From Cladocopium goreaui (Eukaryota; Sar; Dinophyceae; Suessiales; Symbiodiniaceae): a DNA stretch of 64,000 nucleotides. Of this stretch, positions 38,627-52,201 are shown one piece after another. Every line of letters begins with the position of its first letter. Within the stretch, counting starts at the first letter, position 1. A program made the translations under genes and the position numbers. The stretch lies in NCBI GenBank assembly GCA_947184155.2, contig CAMXCT020001756.1, positions 1 through 64,000 on the forward strand, given 5' to 3'. The notes under the pieces were generated by a model. The model ran no database searches. It was not told where the DNA came from and saw only the letters and a list, made by a program, of their open reading frames with translations.

Positions 38627-40574
38627 AGGTTCCAAAGTCAAGGTTCCCAAGTAAAGGTTCCCAAGAAAAGGTTCCCAAGTAAAGGTTCCCAAGTGAAGGT
38701 TCCCAAGAGAAGGTTCCCAAGTCAAGGTTCCCAAGTAAAGGTTCCCAAGAAAAGGTTCACAAGTAAAGGTTCCCAAGAAAAGGTTCCCAAGTAAAGGTTC
38801 CCAAGTGAAGGTTCCCAAGAGAAGGTTCCCAAGTAAAGGTTCCCAAGTAAAGGTTCCCAAGTAAAGGTTCCCAAGTAAAGGTTCCCAAGTAAAGGTTCCC
38901 AAGTGAAGGTTCCCAAGTGAAGGTTCCCAAGTAAAGGTTCCCAAGTAAAGGTTCCCAAGTAAAGGTTCCCAAGTAAAGGTTCCCAAGTGAAGGTTCCCAA
39001 GTAAAGGTTCCCAAGTAAAGGTTCCCAAGTGAAGGTTCCCAAGTAAAAGTTCCCAAGTGAAGGTTCCCAAGTAAAAGTTCCCAAGTAAAGGTTCCCAAGT
39101 AAAGGTTCCCAAGTAAAGGTTCCCAAGTAAAGGTTCCGAAGTGAAGGTTCCCAAGTAAAAGTTCTCAAGTGAAGGTTCCCAAGTAAAGGTTCCCAAGTAA
39201 AGGTTCCCAAGTAAAGGTTCAAAAGTGAAGGTTCCCAAGTAAAGGTTCCCAAGTAAAGGTTCCCAAGTAAAGGTTCCCAAGTGAAGGTTCCCAAGTGAAG
39301 GTTCCCAAGCAAAGGTTCCCAAGTAAAGGTTCCCAAGAAAAGGTTCCCAAGAAAAGGTTCCCAAGCAAAGGTTCCCAAGAAAAGGTTCCCAAGTAAAGGT
39401 TCCCAAGAAAGGTTCCCAAGTAAAGGTTCCCAAGTAAAGGTTCCCAAGAAAGGTTCCCAAGTAAAGGTTCCCAAGTAAAGGTTCCCAAGTAAAGGTTCCC
39501 AAGTAAAGGTTCCCAAGTAAAGGTTCCCAAGTAAAGGTTCCCAAGTGAAGGTTCCCAAGTAAAAGTTCCCAAGTGAAGGTTCCCAAGTAAAAGTTCCCAA
39601 GTAAAGGTTCCCAAGTAAAGGTTCCCAAGTAAAGGTTCCCAAGTAAAGGTTCCCAAGTAAAGGTTCCGAAGTGAAGGTTCCCAAGTGAAGGTTCCCAAGT
39701 AAAAGTTCTCAAGTGAAGGTTCCCAAGTAAAGGTTCCCAAGTAAAGGTTCCCAAGTAAAGGTTCCCAAGTAAAGGTTCCCAAGTGAAGGTTCCCAAGAAA
39801 AGGTTCGCAAGTAAAGGTTCCCAAGTAAAGGTTCCCAAGTAAAGGTTCCCAAATAAAGGTTCAAAAGTGAAGGTTCCCAAGTAAAGGTTCCCAAGTAAAG
39901 GTTCCCAAGTAAAGGTTCCCAAGTGAAGGTTCCCAAGTGAAGGTTCCCAAGTGAAGGTTCCCAAGTAAAGGTTCCCAAGGAAAGGTTCCCAAGTAAAGGT
40001 TCCCAAGTGAAGGTTCCCAAGTGAAGGTTCCCAAGTAAAGGTTCCCAAGTAAAGGTTCCCAAGTAAAGATTCCCAAGTAAAGGTCCCAAGTTAAGATTCC
40101 CAAGTAAAGGTTCCCAAGTAAAGGTTCCCAAGTAAAGGTTCCCAAGTAAAGGTTCCCAAGTAAAGGTTCTCAAGTGAAGGTTCCCAAGTGAAGGTTCCCA
40201 AGTAAAAGTTCCCAAGTAAAGGTTCTCAAGTAAAGGTTCCCAAGTAAAGGTTCCCAAGTGAAGGTTCCCAAGAGAAGGTTCCCAAGTAAAGGTTCCCAAG
40301 TAAAGGTTCCCAAGTGAAGGTTCCCCAAGTAAAGGTTCCCAAGCAAAGGTTCCCAAAGAAAAGGTTCGCAAGTAAAGGTTCCCAAGCAAAGGTTCCCAAG
40401 AATAAGGTTCCCAAGAAAAGGTTCCCAAGTAAAGGTTCCCAAGTAAAGGTTCCCAAGAAAAGGTTCCCAAGTAAAGGTTCCCAAGTAAAGGTTCCCAAGG
40501 ATGCCAAGGTTCTCAAGGTTCCCAAAGTTCCCAAGGCTCCCAAGGCTCCCAAAGTTCCCAAGTAAAGGTTCCCA
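38627..40574. repeat. 14-bp minisatellite, unit 2
   Basis: About 139 copies of the 14-bp repeat. Blocks of variant repeats recur inside the array (for example the TTCCGAAGTGAAGG variant at 39134 and 39664), pointing to internal segmental duplication. Confidence 0.95.
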
Positions 40575-40705
40575 GTTAGATTGTAAAGCTTCCCTCAAGG
40601 TTCCCAAGGTTAGATTGTAACGGTTTCCTCAAGGTTCCCAAGTAAAGGTTCCAAATTAGATTGTAAAGCTTTCCTCAAGGTTCCCAAGGTTAGATTGTAA
40701 AGGTT

Positions 40706-40960
40706 CCGTCTGTGAATTTCACTCAAGTCATTCCGTTTGTGCTTTTGGGCCTTGCCTGCACATGAGCCATTCACCAACCAATGCTTTTTCATTATCAAAT
40801 GGGATCAACAGCGGATCCCTTGAGCGCCCTTTGCAATGACCAGCTGGTCATCAAACGCCATGAAGGCATAGCCACGTGAGCGAGAAAAGGCCTTTTGCAC
40901 CTTTTTGCACTTTTCGCATCTTTTGCTCTGCCAGTACAGCGCTTCATCAGACCCTCAAGG
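40706..40960 (-). pseudogene. RRM-like island, unit 2
   Basis: Same island as in unit 1; the RNP-1-like codons are at 40876-40853. Confidence 0.33.
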
Positions 40961-41744
40961 TTCCCCAGGTTAGATTCTAACGGTTCCCTCAAGGTTCCTT
41001 CAAGGTTCCCTCAAGGTTCCCTCAAGGTTCACTCAAGGTTCCATTGTACATGTTGCCAAGGTTCCCAAAGTTGCATTGTACAGGTTCTCAAGGTTCCCAA
41101 GGTTGCATTGTAAAGGTTTTCAAGGTTCCCAAGTGTTCCCACAGTTAGATTGTCAAGGTTCCCAAGGTTACTATGTAAAGTAAAGGTTTCCAAGTAAACG
41201 TTGCCAAGGTGACATTGTAAGGGTTTCTATAAGTTTCCCAAGGTTAGATTGTCAAGGTTCCCTCAAGGTTCCCAAGGTTAGACTCTAAAGGTTCCCTCAA
41301 GGTTTTCAAGGTTCCCTAGTAAACGTAAACATTCTCAAGGTTCCCAAGGTTAGATTGTCAAGGTTCCCTCAATGTTCCCAGGGTTAGAGGTTAGAGTTTC
41401 AAGGTTCCCAAGGTTAGAGTCTAAAGGTTCGCTCAAGGTTTTCAAGGTTGCCCAGTAAACGTTCTCAAGGTTGCCAAGGTTGCATTGTAAAGGTTGCCTC
41501 AGTGCCTCAAGGTTCCCACGGTTCCCAAGCTTCCCAAGGGTTCCAAGTAAAGGTTCTCAAGGTTACATTGTAAATGTTCTCAAGGTTTCCAAGGTTACAT
41601 TGTAAAGGTTTCCTCAAGCTTGCCAAGGTTCCCAAGTAAATGTCTCAAGTTTTCCAAGGAATCATTGTAAAGGTACCCGAAGTTTTCAATCAAGACACCT
41701 GAATGGTGCAAAAGGCCCTTGTGATGAAACAAAAAAAGGCCAGA

Positions 41745-44127
41745 GAATATCCCCAACAGCAAGGAAGAAGTGGCCGCGCAGTTTTTGTAAGAACATGGTG
41801 CATGCAATGGATATCAGCTGTGTTCGAATGTATGACTCATTGCGCATCATATCATGCACATTATACTTCATCCGCATGACACTGTATGCGTACCTCTTGT
41901 ACATTTCTGTGCGTAGGCAGGCATCACACCATATTTGTATTTCATACGCAAAACATGATGATGATCGTCTTATGAGTCTAAAAAGAGTCTATCCATCGTT
42001 TCAAAAAAATCTGGATTATAACTATACAACGTCGCACAATATCATAGAACAAACAAAAAGAAAGAAACGTGAATAATAAGAAAGAGTTGGTTTACGCGTT
42101 GGACAGTCCTGTGTTCGACTACGCATTCGTCGATGCGCATGATCTCCTACGTACGACATGATGTAGACTGATTTGAATTCATGGTGCGTAACCAGATAGA
42201 ATCATGAAGAAGGAATCATCTGTGAAACACTGCTCTGGTTCCTGACGTGTCACATTTTGCGCATGATTTTGGTTGTAGACGCCATGGCACCAGGTAAATA
42301 GTTGGTTTTCTGCTGCTGTTGAAAACCTACTGTTGCTTGGTGTTCTGCGCCAATGCTTCGTAAGACAGCGTATCAATTTGTTGGTACAAGATCCCTCCAC
42401 CACAGCGAACATTCATTTGACACATGCAAGACACACATTGAATGCTTCAGGTGCCACCTTTCGGCGAAGCAGAAATGAAATCCCTTGTATGCCTTTGAAA
42501 GGCTCGCTTGCCAGATTTGCAGTTGCCAAGATTGGGGGTCAGAACTTACAAACCTTAATAGTTGGTTAATAAGTTTGGATATTATCCTGACGGTGGTAAA
42601 TGCACCACGGCAGCAGTACACGGCTTTTGATGCACATGTTTGAAGTCCGGCCAGTGAAGGTTCAACAAACATCCTGCGCTTATATCAGAATTCCTGAAGC
42701 TTCGGCTTACTTGTTGGAAAGAACAACCTTGCTTGGCCACAGCATGCTGCACAACACAGCCTTTTTTGTTTGGCATTAGGCAAAAATGGTTTGTTTGGGT
42801 CTTTTTGTCTGAAGACAAAACACAATTGAAATCGTTGATGCTTCGTTATGTACATACCTGGCTAGATAGTGGGAACAAATGTGATTAAACTTGCGGGCCG
42901 TAAGGCTGGATGTTTTGGAAACAACTTGTCCAATTGCAACAGGTAAGCGTGTTCTGTTTGAAAACCATTTGCCTGAGTTTGGCACTGTGGGCAGCAATGA
43001 AGCCCCAGCGTGTCAAACAAAGCATTTTTATCGCAACCTGAAGAAATGATCCAGTTCAGGCCCAAGGTTTTGAAGAGAATGGACAATCTTGGATAAGTGA
43101 ATGCCTCTGGGCTCAAAACCATACTTCGAAACCCACAGTCTCACAAACAAGAAATTGTTGCGCAATGTTTCTTCTAGAAACTAATTGCTCGCAACTGAAT
43201 TTTCAAAATATTTGAACAACAAATCTTGCAATTTTGCGCCAGGCACATCCCCAACGTCTAAAGCAAGAATGTGCAGCAATGAAGGCGCCTCAATGCCAGG
43301 CGCCAAGCAAGAACAAGTGAGTCCTCATGTGGAGGGATCTTGTACCAACAAATTGATACGCTGTCTTACGAAGCATTGGCACAGAACATCAAGCAACAGT
43401 AGGTTTCCAACAGCAGCAGAAAACCAACTACTTACCTCATGTCATGGAGTCTACTGGGACCAAAAGTGCAAACTAGGAAAGCATAATGCAGAGAATAATG
43501 TCTGTAAACCCTTTTATGCAGTATCTTCTGCAATGAGATTAATCAACGACACCCGTGAGAGATGCAATCAAAAAACCACCTACATCAAGTCGTGCGTATG
43601 AGATCATGCGCATGATGTGATGCGTCGGGAGGCAAAGCAGTGTTTCACAGTTGACATTTTGCTCCATGATTCTATCTGGTTACAAACCATTCTTTAAAAA
43701 AGGGTCGACACCACGTTGTTCATATGAGATCATGCGCATCAACGAATGCGTAGTCGAACACAGGACTGTACAACGCGTAAACCAACTATTCTATATTATT
43801 CATGTTGCTTTGATTTTGTTTGTTCTATGATACTGCGCGATGTTGTATAGTTATTGTCAGTTTTTTTTTGAAACGATGGATAGACTCATAAGACGATCAT
43901 CATCATGTTTTGCGTACGACCTAAATAGGTATGATGTGATGCCTGCCTACGCACAGGAACGTACAAGACGTACGCATACAGTGTCATGCGGATGAACTAA
44001 TGTGCATGATATGATGCACAATGAGTCATACATTCGAACACAGCGGACATCAACAAGTAAACTGTTGCATGCACCATGTTCTTACAAACATTGGGCGGCC
44101 ACTGCTTCCTTGCTGTTGGGGATATTC
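41745..44127. mobile_element. Foldback element, unit 2
   Basis: Same terminal inverted repeats as unit 1 (GAATATCCCC...GGGGATATTC). The loop carries the clustered indels that break the 148-codon ORF. Confidence 0.75.
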
Positions 44128-44278
44128 TTTGGGTTTATGCCATAGCAAAATTTGACAATGTGTTCATGGGTGTGTGCCAGGAGGGGTTTTGTTTTTCCCC
44201 AACAGCAGAAGCTTTGGGGTCTTCAGCCATAGTAAAGGTTTCGGAGCAGACCGGAGCAGCTCCAAAACCCATTCCCCC

Positions 44279-46227
44279 AAGGTTCCAAAGTCAAGGTTCC
44301 CAAGTAAAGGTTCCCAAGAAAAGGTTCCCAAGTAAAGGTTCCCAAGTGAAGGTTCCCAAGAGAAGGTTCCCAAGTAAAGGTTCCCAAGTAAAGGTTCCCA
44401 AGTAAAGGTTCCCAAGTAAAGGTTCCCAAGTAAAGGTTCCCAAGAAAAGGTTCCCAAGTAAAGGTTCCCAAGTAAAGGTTCCCAAGTAAAGGTTCCCAAG
44501 AAAAGGTTCCCAAGTAAAGGTTCCCAAGTAAAGGTTCCCAAGTAAAGGTTCCCAAGTGAAGGTTCCCAAGTAAAAGTTCTCAAGTGAAGGTTCCCAAGTA
44601 AAGGTTCCCAAGTGAAGGTTCCCAAGAGAAGGTTCCCAAGTAAAGGTTCCCAAGTGAAGATTCCCAAGGAAAGGTCCCAAGTTAAGATTCCCAAGTAAAG
44701 GTTCCCAAGTAAAGGTTCCCAAGTAAAGGTTCCCAAGTGAAGGTTCCCAAGTAAAGGTTCTCAAGTGAAGGTTCCCAAGTGAAGGTTCCCAAGTAAAAGT
44801 TCCCAAGTAAAGGTTCCCAAGTAAAGGTTCCCAAGTAAAGGTTCCCAAGTGAAGGTTCCCAAGAGAAGGTTCCCAAGTAAAGGTTCCCAAGTAAAGGTTC
44901 CCAAATGAAGGTTCCCAAGTAAAGGTTCCCAAGCAAAGGTTCCCAAAGAAAAGGTTCGCAAGTAAAGGTTCCCAAGCAAAGGTTCCCAAGAAAAGGTTCC
45001 CAAGAAAAGGTTCCCAAGTAAAGGTTCCCAAGTGAAGGTTCCCAAGCAAAGGTTCCCAAGAAAAGGTTCCCAAGAAAAGGTTCCCAAGAAAAGGTTCCCA
45101 AGCAAAGGTTCCCAAGTAAAGGTTCCCAAGCAAAGGTTCCCAAGTAAAGGTTCCCAAGTAAAGGTTCCCAAGTAAAGGTTCCCAAGTGAAGGTTCCCAAG
45201 TAAAAGTTCCCAAGTAAAGGTTCCCAAGTGAAGGTTCCCAAGTAAAAGTTCCCAAGTGAAGGTTCCCAAGTCAAAGTTCCCAAGTAAAGGTTCCCAAGTA
45301 AAGGTTCCGAAGTGAAGGTTCACAAGTGAAGGTTCCCAAGTAAAAGTTCTCAAGTGAAGGTTCCCAAGTAAAGGTTCCCAAGTAAAGGTTCCCAAGTAAA
45401 GGTTCCCAAGTAAAGGTTCCCAAGTGAAGGTTCCCAAGAAAAGGTTCGCAAGTAAAGGTTCCCAAGTAAAGGTTCCCAAGTAAAGGTTCCCAAATAAAGG
45501 TTCAAAAGTGAAGGTTCCCAAGTAAAGGTTCCCAAGTAAAGGTTCCCAAGTAAAGGTTCCCAAGTGAAGGTTCCCAAGTGAAGGTTCCCAAGTGAAGGTT
45601 CCCAAGTAAAGGTTCCCAAGGAAAGGTTCCCAAGTAAAGGTTCCCAAGTGAAGGTTCCCAAGTGAAGGTTCCCAAGTAAAGGTTCCCAAGTAAAGGTTCC
45701 CAAGTAAAGATTCCCAAGTAAAGGTCCCAAGTTAAGATTCCCAAGTAAAGGTTCCCAAGTAAAGGTTCCCAAGTAAAGGTTCCCAAGTAAAGGTTCCCAA
45801 GTAAAGGTTCTCAAGTGAAGGTTCCCAAGTGAAGGTTCCCAAGTAAAAGTTCCCAAGTAAAGGTTCCCAAGTAAAGGTTCCCAAGTAAAGGTTCCCAAGT
45901 GAAGGTTCCCAAGAGAAGGTTCCCAAGTAAAGGTTCCCAAGTAAAGGTTCCCAAGTAAAGGTTCCCAAGTAAAGGTTCCCAAGTAAAGGTTCCCAAAGAA
46001 AAGGTTCGCAAGTAAAGGTTCCCAAGTAAAGGTTCCCAAGAAAAGGTTCCCAAGTAAAGGTTCCCAAGTGAAGGTTCCCAAGTGAAGGTTCCCAAGTAAA
46101 AGTTCTCAAGTGAAGGTTCCCAAGTAAAGGTTCCCAAGTAAAGGTTCCCAAGGATGCCAAGGTTCTCAAGGTTCCCAAAGTTCCCAAGGCTCCCAAGGCT
46201 CCCAAAGTTCCCAAGTAAAGGTTCCCA
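44279..46227. repeat. 14-bp minisatellite, unit 3
   Basis: About 139 repeats. The first part shares variant order with units 4 and 5, and its second half shares variant order with unit 2. Confidence 0.95.
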
Positions 46228-46358
46228 GTTAGATTGTAAAGCTTCCCTCAAGGTTCCCAAGGTTAGATTGTAACGGTTTCCTCAAGGTTCCCAAGTAAAG
46301 GTTCCAAATTAGATTGTAAAGCTTTCATCAAGGTTCCCAAGGTTAGATTGTAAAGGTT

Positions 46359-46613
46359 CCGTCTGTGAATTTCACTCAAGTCATTCCGTTTGTGCTTTTG
46401 GGCCTTGCCTGCACATGAGCCATTCACCAACCAATGCTTTTTCATTATCAAATGGGATCAACAGCGGATCCCTTGAGCGCCCTTTGCAATGACCAGCTGG
46501 TCATCAAATGCCATGAAGGCATAGCCACGTGAGCGAGAAAAGGCCTTTTGCACCTTTTTGCACTTTTCGCATCTTTTGCTCTGCCAGAACAGCGCTTCAT
46601 CAGACCCTCAAGG
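46359..46613 (-). pseudogene. RRM-like island, unit 3
   Basis: Same island; RNP-1-like codons at 46529-46506 with one synonymous change (GCG to GCA) relative to the other units. Confidence 0.33.
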
Positions 46614-47417
46614 TTCCCCAGGTTAGATTCTAACGGTTCCCTCAAGGTTCCTTCAAGGTTCCCTCAAGGTTCCCTCAAGGTTCACTCAAGGTTCCATTGT
46701 ACAAGGTGTTGCCAAGGTTCCCAAAGTTGCAAGGTTCCCAAAGTTGCATTGTACAGGTTCTCAAGGTTCCCAAGGTTGCATTGTAAAGGTTTTCAAGGTT
46801 CCCAAGTGTTCCCACAGTTAGATTGTCAAGGTTCCCAAGGTTACTATGTAAAGTAAAGGTTTCCAAGTAAACGTTGCCAAGGTGACATTGTAAGGGTTTC
46901 TATAAGTTTCCCAAGGTTAGATTGTCAAGGTTCCCTCAAGGTTCCCAAGGTTAGACTCTAAAGGTTCCCTCAAGGTTTTCAAGGTTCCCTAGTAAACGTA
47001 AACATTCTCAAGGTTCCCAAGGTTAGATTGTCAAGGTTCCCTCAATGTTCCCAGGGTTAGAGGTTAGAGTTTCAAGGTTCCCAAGGTTAGAGTCTAAAGG
47101 TTCGCTCAAGGTTTTCAAAGTTCCCCAGTAAACGTTCTCAAGGTTGCCAAGGTTGCATTGTAAAGGTTGCCTCAGTGCCTCAAGGTTCCCACGGTTCCCA
47201 AGCTTCCCAAGGGTTCCAAGTAAAGGTTCTCAAGGTTACATTGTAAATGTTCTCAAGGTTTCCAAGGTTACATTGTAAAGGTTTCCTCAAGCTTGCCAAG
47301 GTTCCCAAGTAAATGTCTCAAGTTTTCCAAGGAATCATTGTAAAGGTACCCGAAGTTTTCAATCAAGACACCTGAATGGTGCAAAAGGCCCTTGTGATGA
47401 AACAAAAAAAGGCCAGA

Positions 47418-49786
47418 GAATATCCCCAACAGCAAGGAAGAAGTGGCCGCGCAGTTTTTGTAAGAACATGGTGCATGCAATGGATATCAGCTGTGTTCGA
47501 ATGTATGACTCATTGCGCATCATATCATGCACATTATACTTCATCCGCATGACACTGTACGCGTACCTCTTGTACATTTCTGTGCGTAGGCAGGCATCAC
47601 ACCATATTTGTATTTCATACGCAAAACATGATGATGATCGTCTTATGAGTCTAAAAAGAGTCTATCCATCGTTTCAAAAAAATCTGGATTATAACTCTAC
47701 AACGTCGCACAATATCATAGAACAAACAAAAAGAAAGAAACGTGAATCATAAGAAAGAGTTGGTTTACGCGTTGGACAGTCCTGTGTTCGACTACGCATT
47801 CGTCGATGCGCATGATCTCCTACGTACGACATGATGTAGACTGATTTGAATTCATGGTGCGTAACCAGATAGAATCATGAAGAAGGAATCATCTGTGAAA
47901 CACTGCTCTGGTTCCTGACGCGTCACATTTTGCGCATGATTTTGGTTGTAGACGCCATGGCACCAGGTAAACAGTTGGTTTTCTGCTGCTGTTGAAAACC
48001 TACTGTTGCTTGGTGTTCTGCGCCAATGCTTCGTAAGACAGCGTATCAATTTGTTGGTACAAGATCCCTCCACCACAGCGAACATTCATTTGACACATGC
48101 AAGACACACATTGAATGCTTCAGGTGCCACCTTTCGGCGAAGCAGAAATGAAATCCCTTGTATGCCTTTGAAGGGCTCGCTTGCCAGATTTGCAGATTTG
48201 GTGTCAGAACTTACAAACCTGAATAGTTGGTAATAGTTTGAATGTATCCTGACGGTGGTAGTGCAACCACGCAGCAGTACAACTTTTGCATGCACATGTT
48301 TGAATCGGCCATGAGGTCAACAAACATCCCTGCTGCTTATATCAAAGAATTACTGAAGCTTCGGCTTACTTGCTTGGAAAGAACAACTTGCTTGGGCAAC
48401 AGCATGCATGCACAACAAAGCCTTTTTTGTTTGCATTGAGGCAAAAAGATGTTTGTTTGGTCTTTGGCTGCAAGACAACACATTGAAATCGTTGAGGCGG
48501 CGTTATGTAACATACCTGGCGATGATAGTGGGAAACAAATGTGATTAACACTTGCGGGCCGTAAGGCTGGATGTTTTGGAAACAACTTGTCCAATTGCAA
48601 CAGGTAAGCGTGTTCTGTTTGAAAACCATTTGCCTGAGTTTGGCACTGTGGGCAGCAATGAAGCCCCAGCGTGTCAAACAAAGCATTTTTATCGCAACCT
48701 GAAGAAATGATCCAGTTCAGGCCCAAGGTTTTGAAGAGAATGGACAATCTTGGATAAGTGAATGCCTCTGGGCTCAAAACCATACTTCGAAACCCACAGT
48801 CTCACAAGCAAGAAATTGTTGCACAATGTTTCTTCTAGAAACTAATTGCTCGCAACTGAATTTTCAAAATATTTGAACAACAAATCTTGCAATTTTGCGC
48901 CAGGCACATCCCCAACGTCTAAAGCAAGAATGTGCAGCAATGAAGGCGCCTCAATGCCAGGCGCCAAGCAAGAACAAGCGAGTCCTCATGTGGAGGGATC
49001 TTGTACCAACAAATTGATACGCTGTCTTACGAAGCATTGGCACAGAACATCAAGCAACAGTAGGTTTCCAACAGCAGCAGAAAACCAACTACTTACCTCA
49101 TGTCATGGAGTCTACTGGGACCAAAAGTGCAAACTAGGAAAGCATAATGCAGAGAATAATGTCTGTAAACCCTTTTATGCAGTATCTTCTGCAATGAGAT
49201 TAATCAACGACACCCGTGAGAGATGCAATCAAAAAACCACCTACATCAAGTCGTGCGTATGAGATCATGCGCATGATGTGATGCGTCGGAATGCAAAGCA
49301 GTGTTTCACAGTTGACATTTTGCTCCATGATTCTATCTGGTTACAAACCATTCTTTAAAAAAGGGTCGACACCACGTTGTTCATATGAGATCATGCGCAT
49401 CAACGAATGCGTAGTCGAACACAGGACTGTACAACGCGTAAACCAACTATTCTATATTATTCATGTTGCTTTGATTTTGTTTGTTCTATGATACTGCGCG
49501 ATGTTGTATAGTTATTGTCAGTTTTTTTGAAACGATGGATAGACTCATAAGACGATCATCATCATGTTTTGCGTACGACCTAAATAGGTATGATGTGATG
49601 CCTGCCTACGCACAGGAACGTACAAGACGTACGCATACAGTGTCATGCGGATGAACTAATGTGCATGATATGATGCACAATGAGTCATACATTCGAACAC
49701 AGCGGACATCAACAAGTAAACTGTTGCATGCACCATGTTCTTACAAACATTGGGCGGCCACTGCTTCCTTGCTGTTGGGGATATTC
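47418..49786. mobile_element. Foldback element, unit 3
   Basis: Inverted terminal repeats as in unit 1. The loop ORF (48337-48783, minus, 148 codons) is intact here. Confidence 0.75.
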
Positions 49787-49937
49787 TTTGGGTTTATGCC
49801 ATAGCAAAATTTGACAATGTGTTCATGGGTGTGTGCCAGGAGGGGTTTTGTTTTTCCCCAACAGCAGAAGCTTTGGGGTCTTCAGCCATAGTAAAGGTTT
49901 CGGAGCAGACCGGAGCAGCTCCAAAACCCATTCCCCC

Positions 49938-51815
49938 AAGGTTCCAAAGTCAAGGTTCCCAAGTAAAGGTTCCCAAGAAAAGGTTCCCAAGTAAAGGTTC
50001 CCAAGTGAAGGTTCCCAAGAGAAGGTTCCCAAGTAAAGGTTCCCAAGTAAAGGTTCCCAAGTAAAGGTTCCCAAGTAAAGGTTCCCAAGTAAAGGTTCCC
50101 AAGTAAAGATTCCCAAGTAAAGGTTCCCAAGTAAAGGTTCCCAAGTAAAGGTTCCCAAGTAAAGGTTCCCAAGTGAAGGTTCCCAAGTAAAAGTTCTCAA
50201 GTGAAGGTTCCCAAGTAAAGGTTCCCAAGTGAAGGTTCCCAAGAGAAGGTTCCCAAGTAAAGGTTCCCAAGTGAAGATTCCCAAGGAAAGGTCCCAAGTT
50301 AAGATTCCCAAGTAAAGGTTCCCAAGTAAAGGTTCCCAAGTAAAGGTTCCCAAGTGAAGGTTCCCAAGTAAAGGTTCTCAAGTGAAGGTTCCCAAGTGAA
50401 GGTTCCCAAGTAAAAGTTCCCAAGTAAAGGTTCCCAAGTAAAGGTTCCCAAGTAAAGGTTCCCAAGTGAAGGTTCCCAAGAGAAGGTTCCCAAGTAAAGG
50501 TTCCCAAGTAAAGGTTCCCAAGTGAAGGAAACCAAGTAAAGGTTCCCAAGCAAAGGTTCCCAAAGAAAAGGTTCGCAAGTAAAGGTTCCCAAGCAAAGGT
50601 TCCCAAGAAAAGGTTCCCAAGAAAAGGTTCCCAAGTAAAGGTTCCCAAGTGAAGGTTCCCAAGCAAAGGTTCCCAAGAAAAGGTTCCCAAGAAAAGGTTC
50701 CCAAGTAAAGGTTCCCAAGCAAAGGTTCCCAAGTAAAGGTTCCCAAGTAAAGGTTCCCAAGTAAAGGTTCCCAAGTGAAGGTTCCCAAGTAAAAGTTCCC
50801 AAGTAAAGGTTCCCAAGTGAAGGTTCCCAAGTAAAAGTTCCCAAGTGAAGGTTCCCAAGTCAAAGTTCCCAAGTAAAGGTTCCCAAGTAAAGGTTCCGAA
50901 GTGAAGGTTCACAAGTGAAGGTTCCCAAGTAAAAGTTCTCAAGTGAAGGTTCCCAAGTAAAGGTTCCCAAGTAAAGGTTCCCAAGTAAAGGTTCCCAAGT
51001 AAAGGTTCCCAAGTGAAGGTTCCCAAGAAAAGGTTCGCAAGTAAAGGTTCCCAAGTAAAGGTTCCCAAGAAAAGGTTCCCAAGTAAAGGTTCCCAAGTAA
51101 AGGTTCAAAAGTGAAGGTTCCCAAGTAAAGGTTCCCAAGTAAAGGTTCCCAAGTAAAGGTTCCCAAGTGAAGGTTCCCAAGTGAAGGTTCCCAAGTGAAG
51201 GTTCCCAAGTAAAGGTTCCCAAGTAAAGGTTCCCAAGTAAAGGTTCCCAAGTGAAGGTTCCCAAGTGAAGGTTCCCAAGTAAAGGTTCCCAAGTAAAGGT
51301 TCCCAAGTAAAGATTCCCAAGTAAAGGTCCCAAGTTAAGATTCCCAAGTAAAGGTTCCCAAGTAAAGGTTCCCAAGTAAAGGTTCCCAAGTAAAGGTTCC
51401 CAAGTAAAGGTTCTCAAGTGAAGGTTCCCAAGTGAAGGTTCCCAAGTAAAAGTTCCCAAGTAAAGGTTCCCAAGTAAAGGTTCCCAAGTAAAGGTTCCCA
51501 AGTGAAGGTTCCCAAGAGAAGGTTCCCAAGTAAAGGTTCCCAAGTAAAGGTTCCCAAGTGAAGGTTCCCAAGTAAAAGTTCTCAAGTGAAGGTTCCCAAG
51601 TAAAGGTTCGCAAGTAAAGGTTCCCAAGTAAAGGTTCCCAAGTAAAGGTTCCCAAGTGAAGGTTCCCAAGAAAAGGTTCCCAAGTAAAGGTTCCCAAGAA
51701 AAGGTTCCCAAGTAAAGGTTCCCAAGTAAAGGTTCCCAAGGATGCCAAGGTTCTCAAGGTTCCCAAAGTTCCCAAGGCTCCCAAGGCTCCCAAAGTTCCC
51801 AAGTAAAGGTTCCCA
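49938..51815. repeat. 14-bp minisatellite, unit 4
   Basis: About 134 repeats with the same variant types as the other units. Confidence 0.95.
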
Positions 51816-51946
51816 GTTAGATTGTAAAGCTTCCCTCAAGGTTCCCAAGGTTAGATTGTAACGGTTTCCTCAAGGTTCCCAAGTAAAGGTTCCAAATTAG
51901 ATTGTAAAGCTTTCCTCAAGGTTCCCAAGGTTAGATTGTAAAGGTT

Positions 51947-52201
51947 CCGTCTGTGAATTTCACTCAAGTCATTCCGTTTGTGCTTTTGGGCCTTGCCTGC
52001 ACATGAGCCATTCACCAACCAATGCTTTTTCATTATCAAATGGGATCAACAGCGGATCCCTTGAGCGCCCTTTGCAATGACCAGCTGGTCATCAAACGCC
52101 ATGAAGGCATAGCCACGTGAGCGAGAAAAGGCCTTTTGCACCTTTTTGCACTTTTCGCATCTTTTGCTCTGCCAGAACAGCGCTTCATCAGACCCTCAAG
52201 G
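51947..52201 (-). pseudogene. RRM-like island, unit 4
   Basis: Same island; RNP-1-like codons at 52117-52094. Confidence 0.33.

Larger units (their letters stand above)
38539..44137. repeat. Macrosatellite unit 2
   Basis: Same layout as unit 1 with a longer minisatellite. It lacks the CAAGGTTCCC segment equivalent to 35317-35523. Between about 42498 and 42893 it differs from all other units by many one- and two-base indels, while flanking sequence is almost identical. Confidence 0.93.
44192..49796. repeat. Macrosatellite unit 3
   Basis: Same layout. It shares the 200-bp deletion with unit 2 and has a small extra duplication near 46702-46745 (GTTGCCAAGGTTCCCAAAGTTGCAAGG). Confidence 0.93.

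Noticed and set aside
38570-40048. Long minus-strand ORFs (up to 492 codons) with GTFTWEPLLGNLYL repeats across 33162-57607, called as structural-protein genes.
   Set aside because: They follow from a stop-free 14-bp tandem repeat and exist in overlapping frames with the same peptide. There is no unique domain, start context or conserved length.
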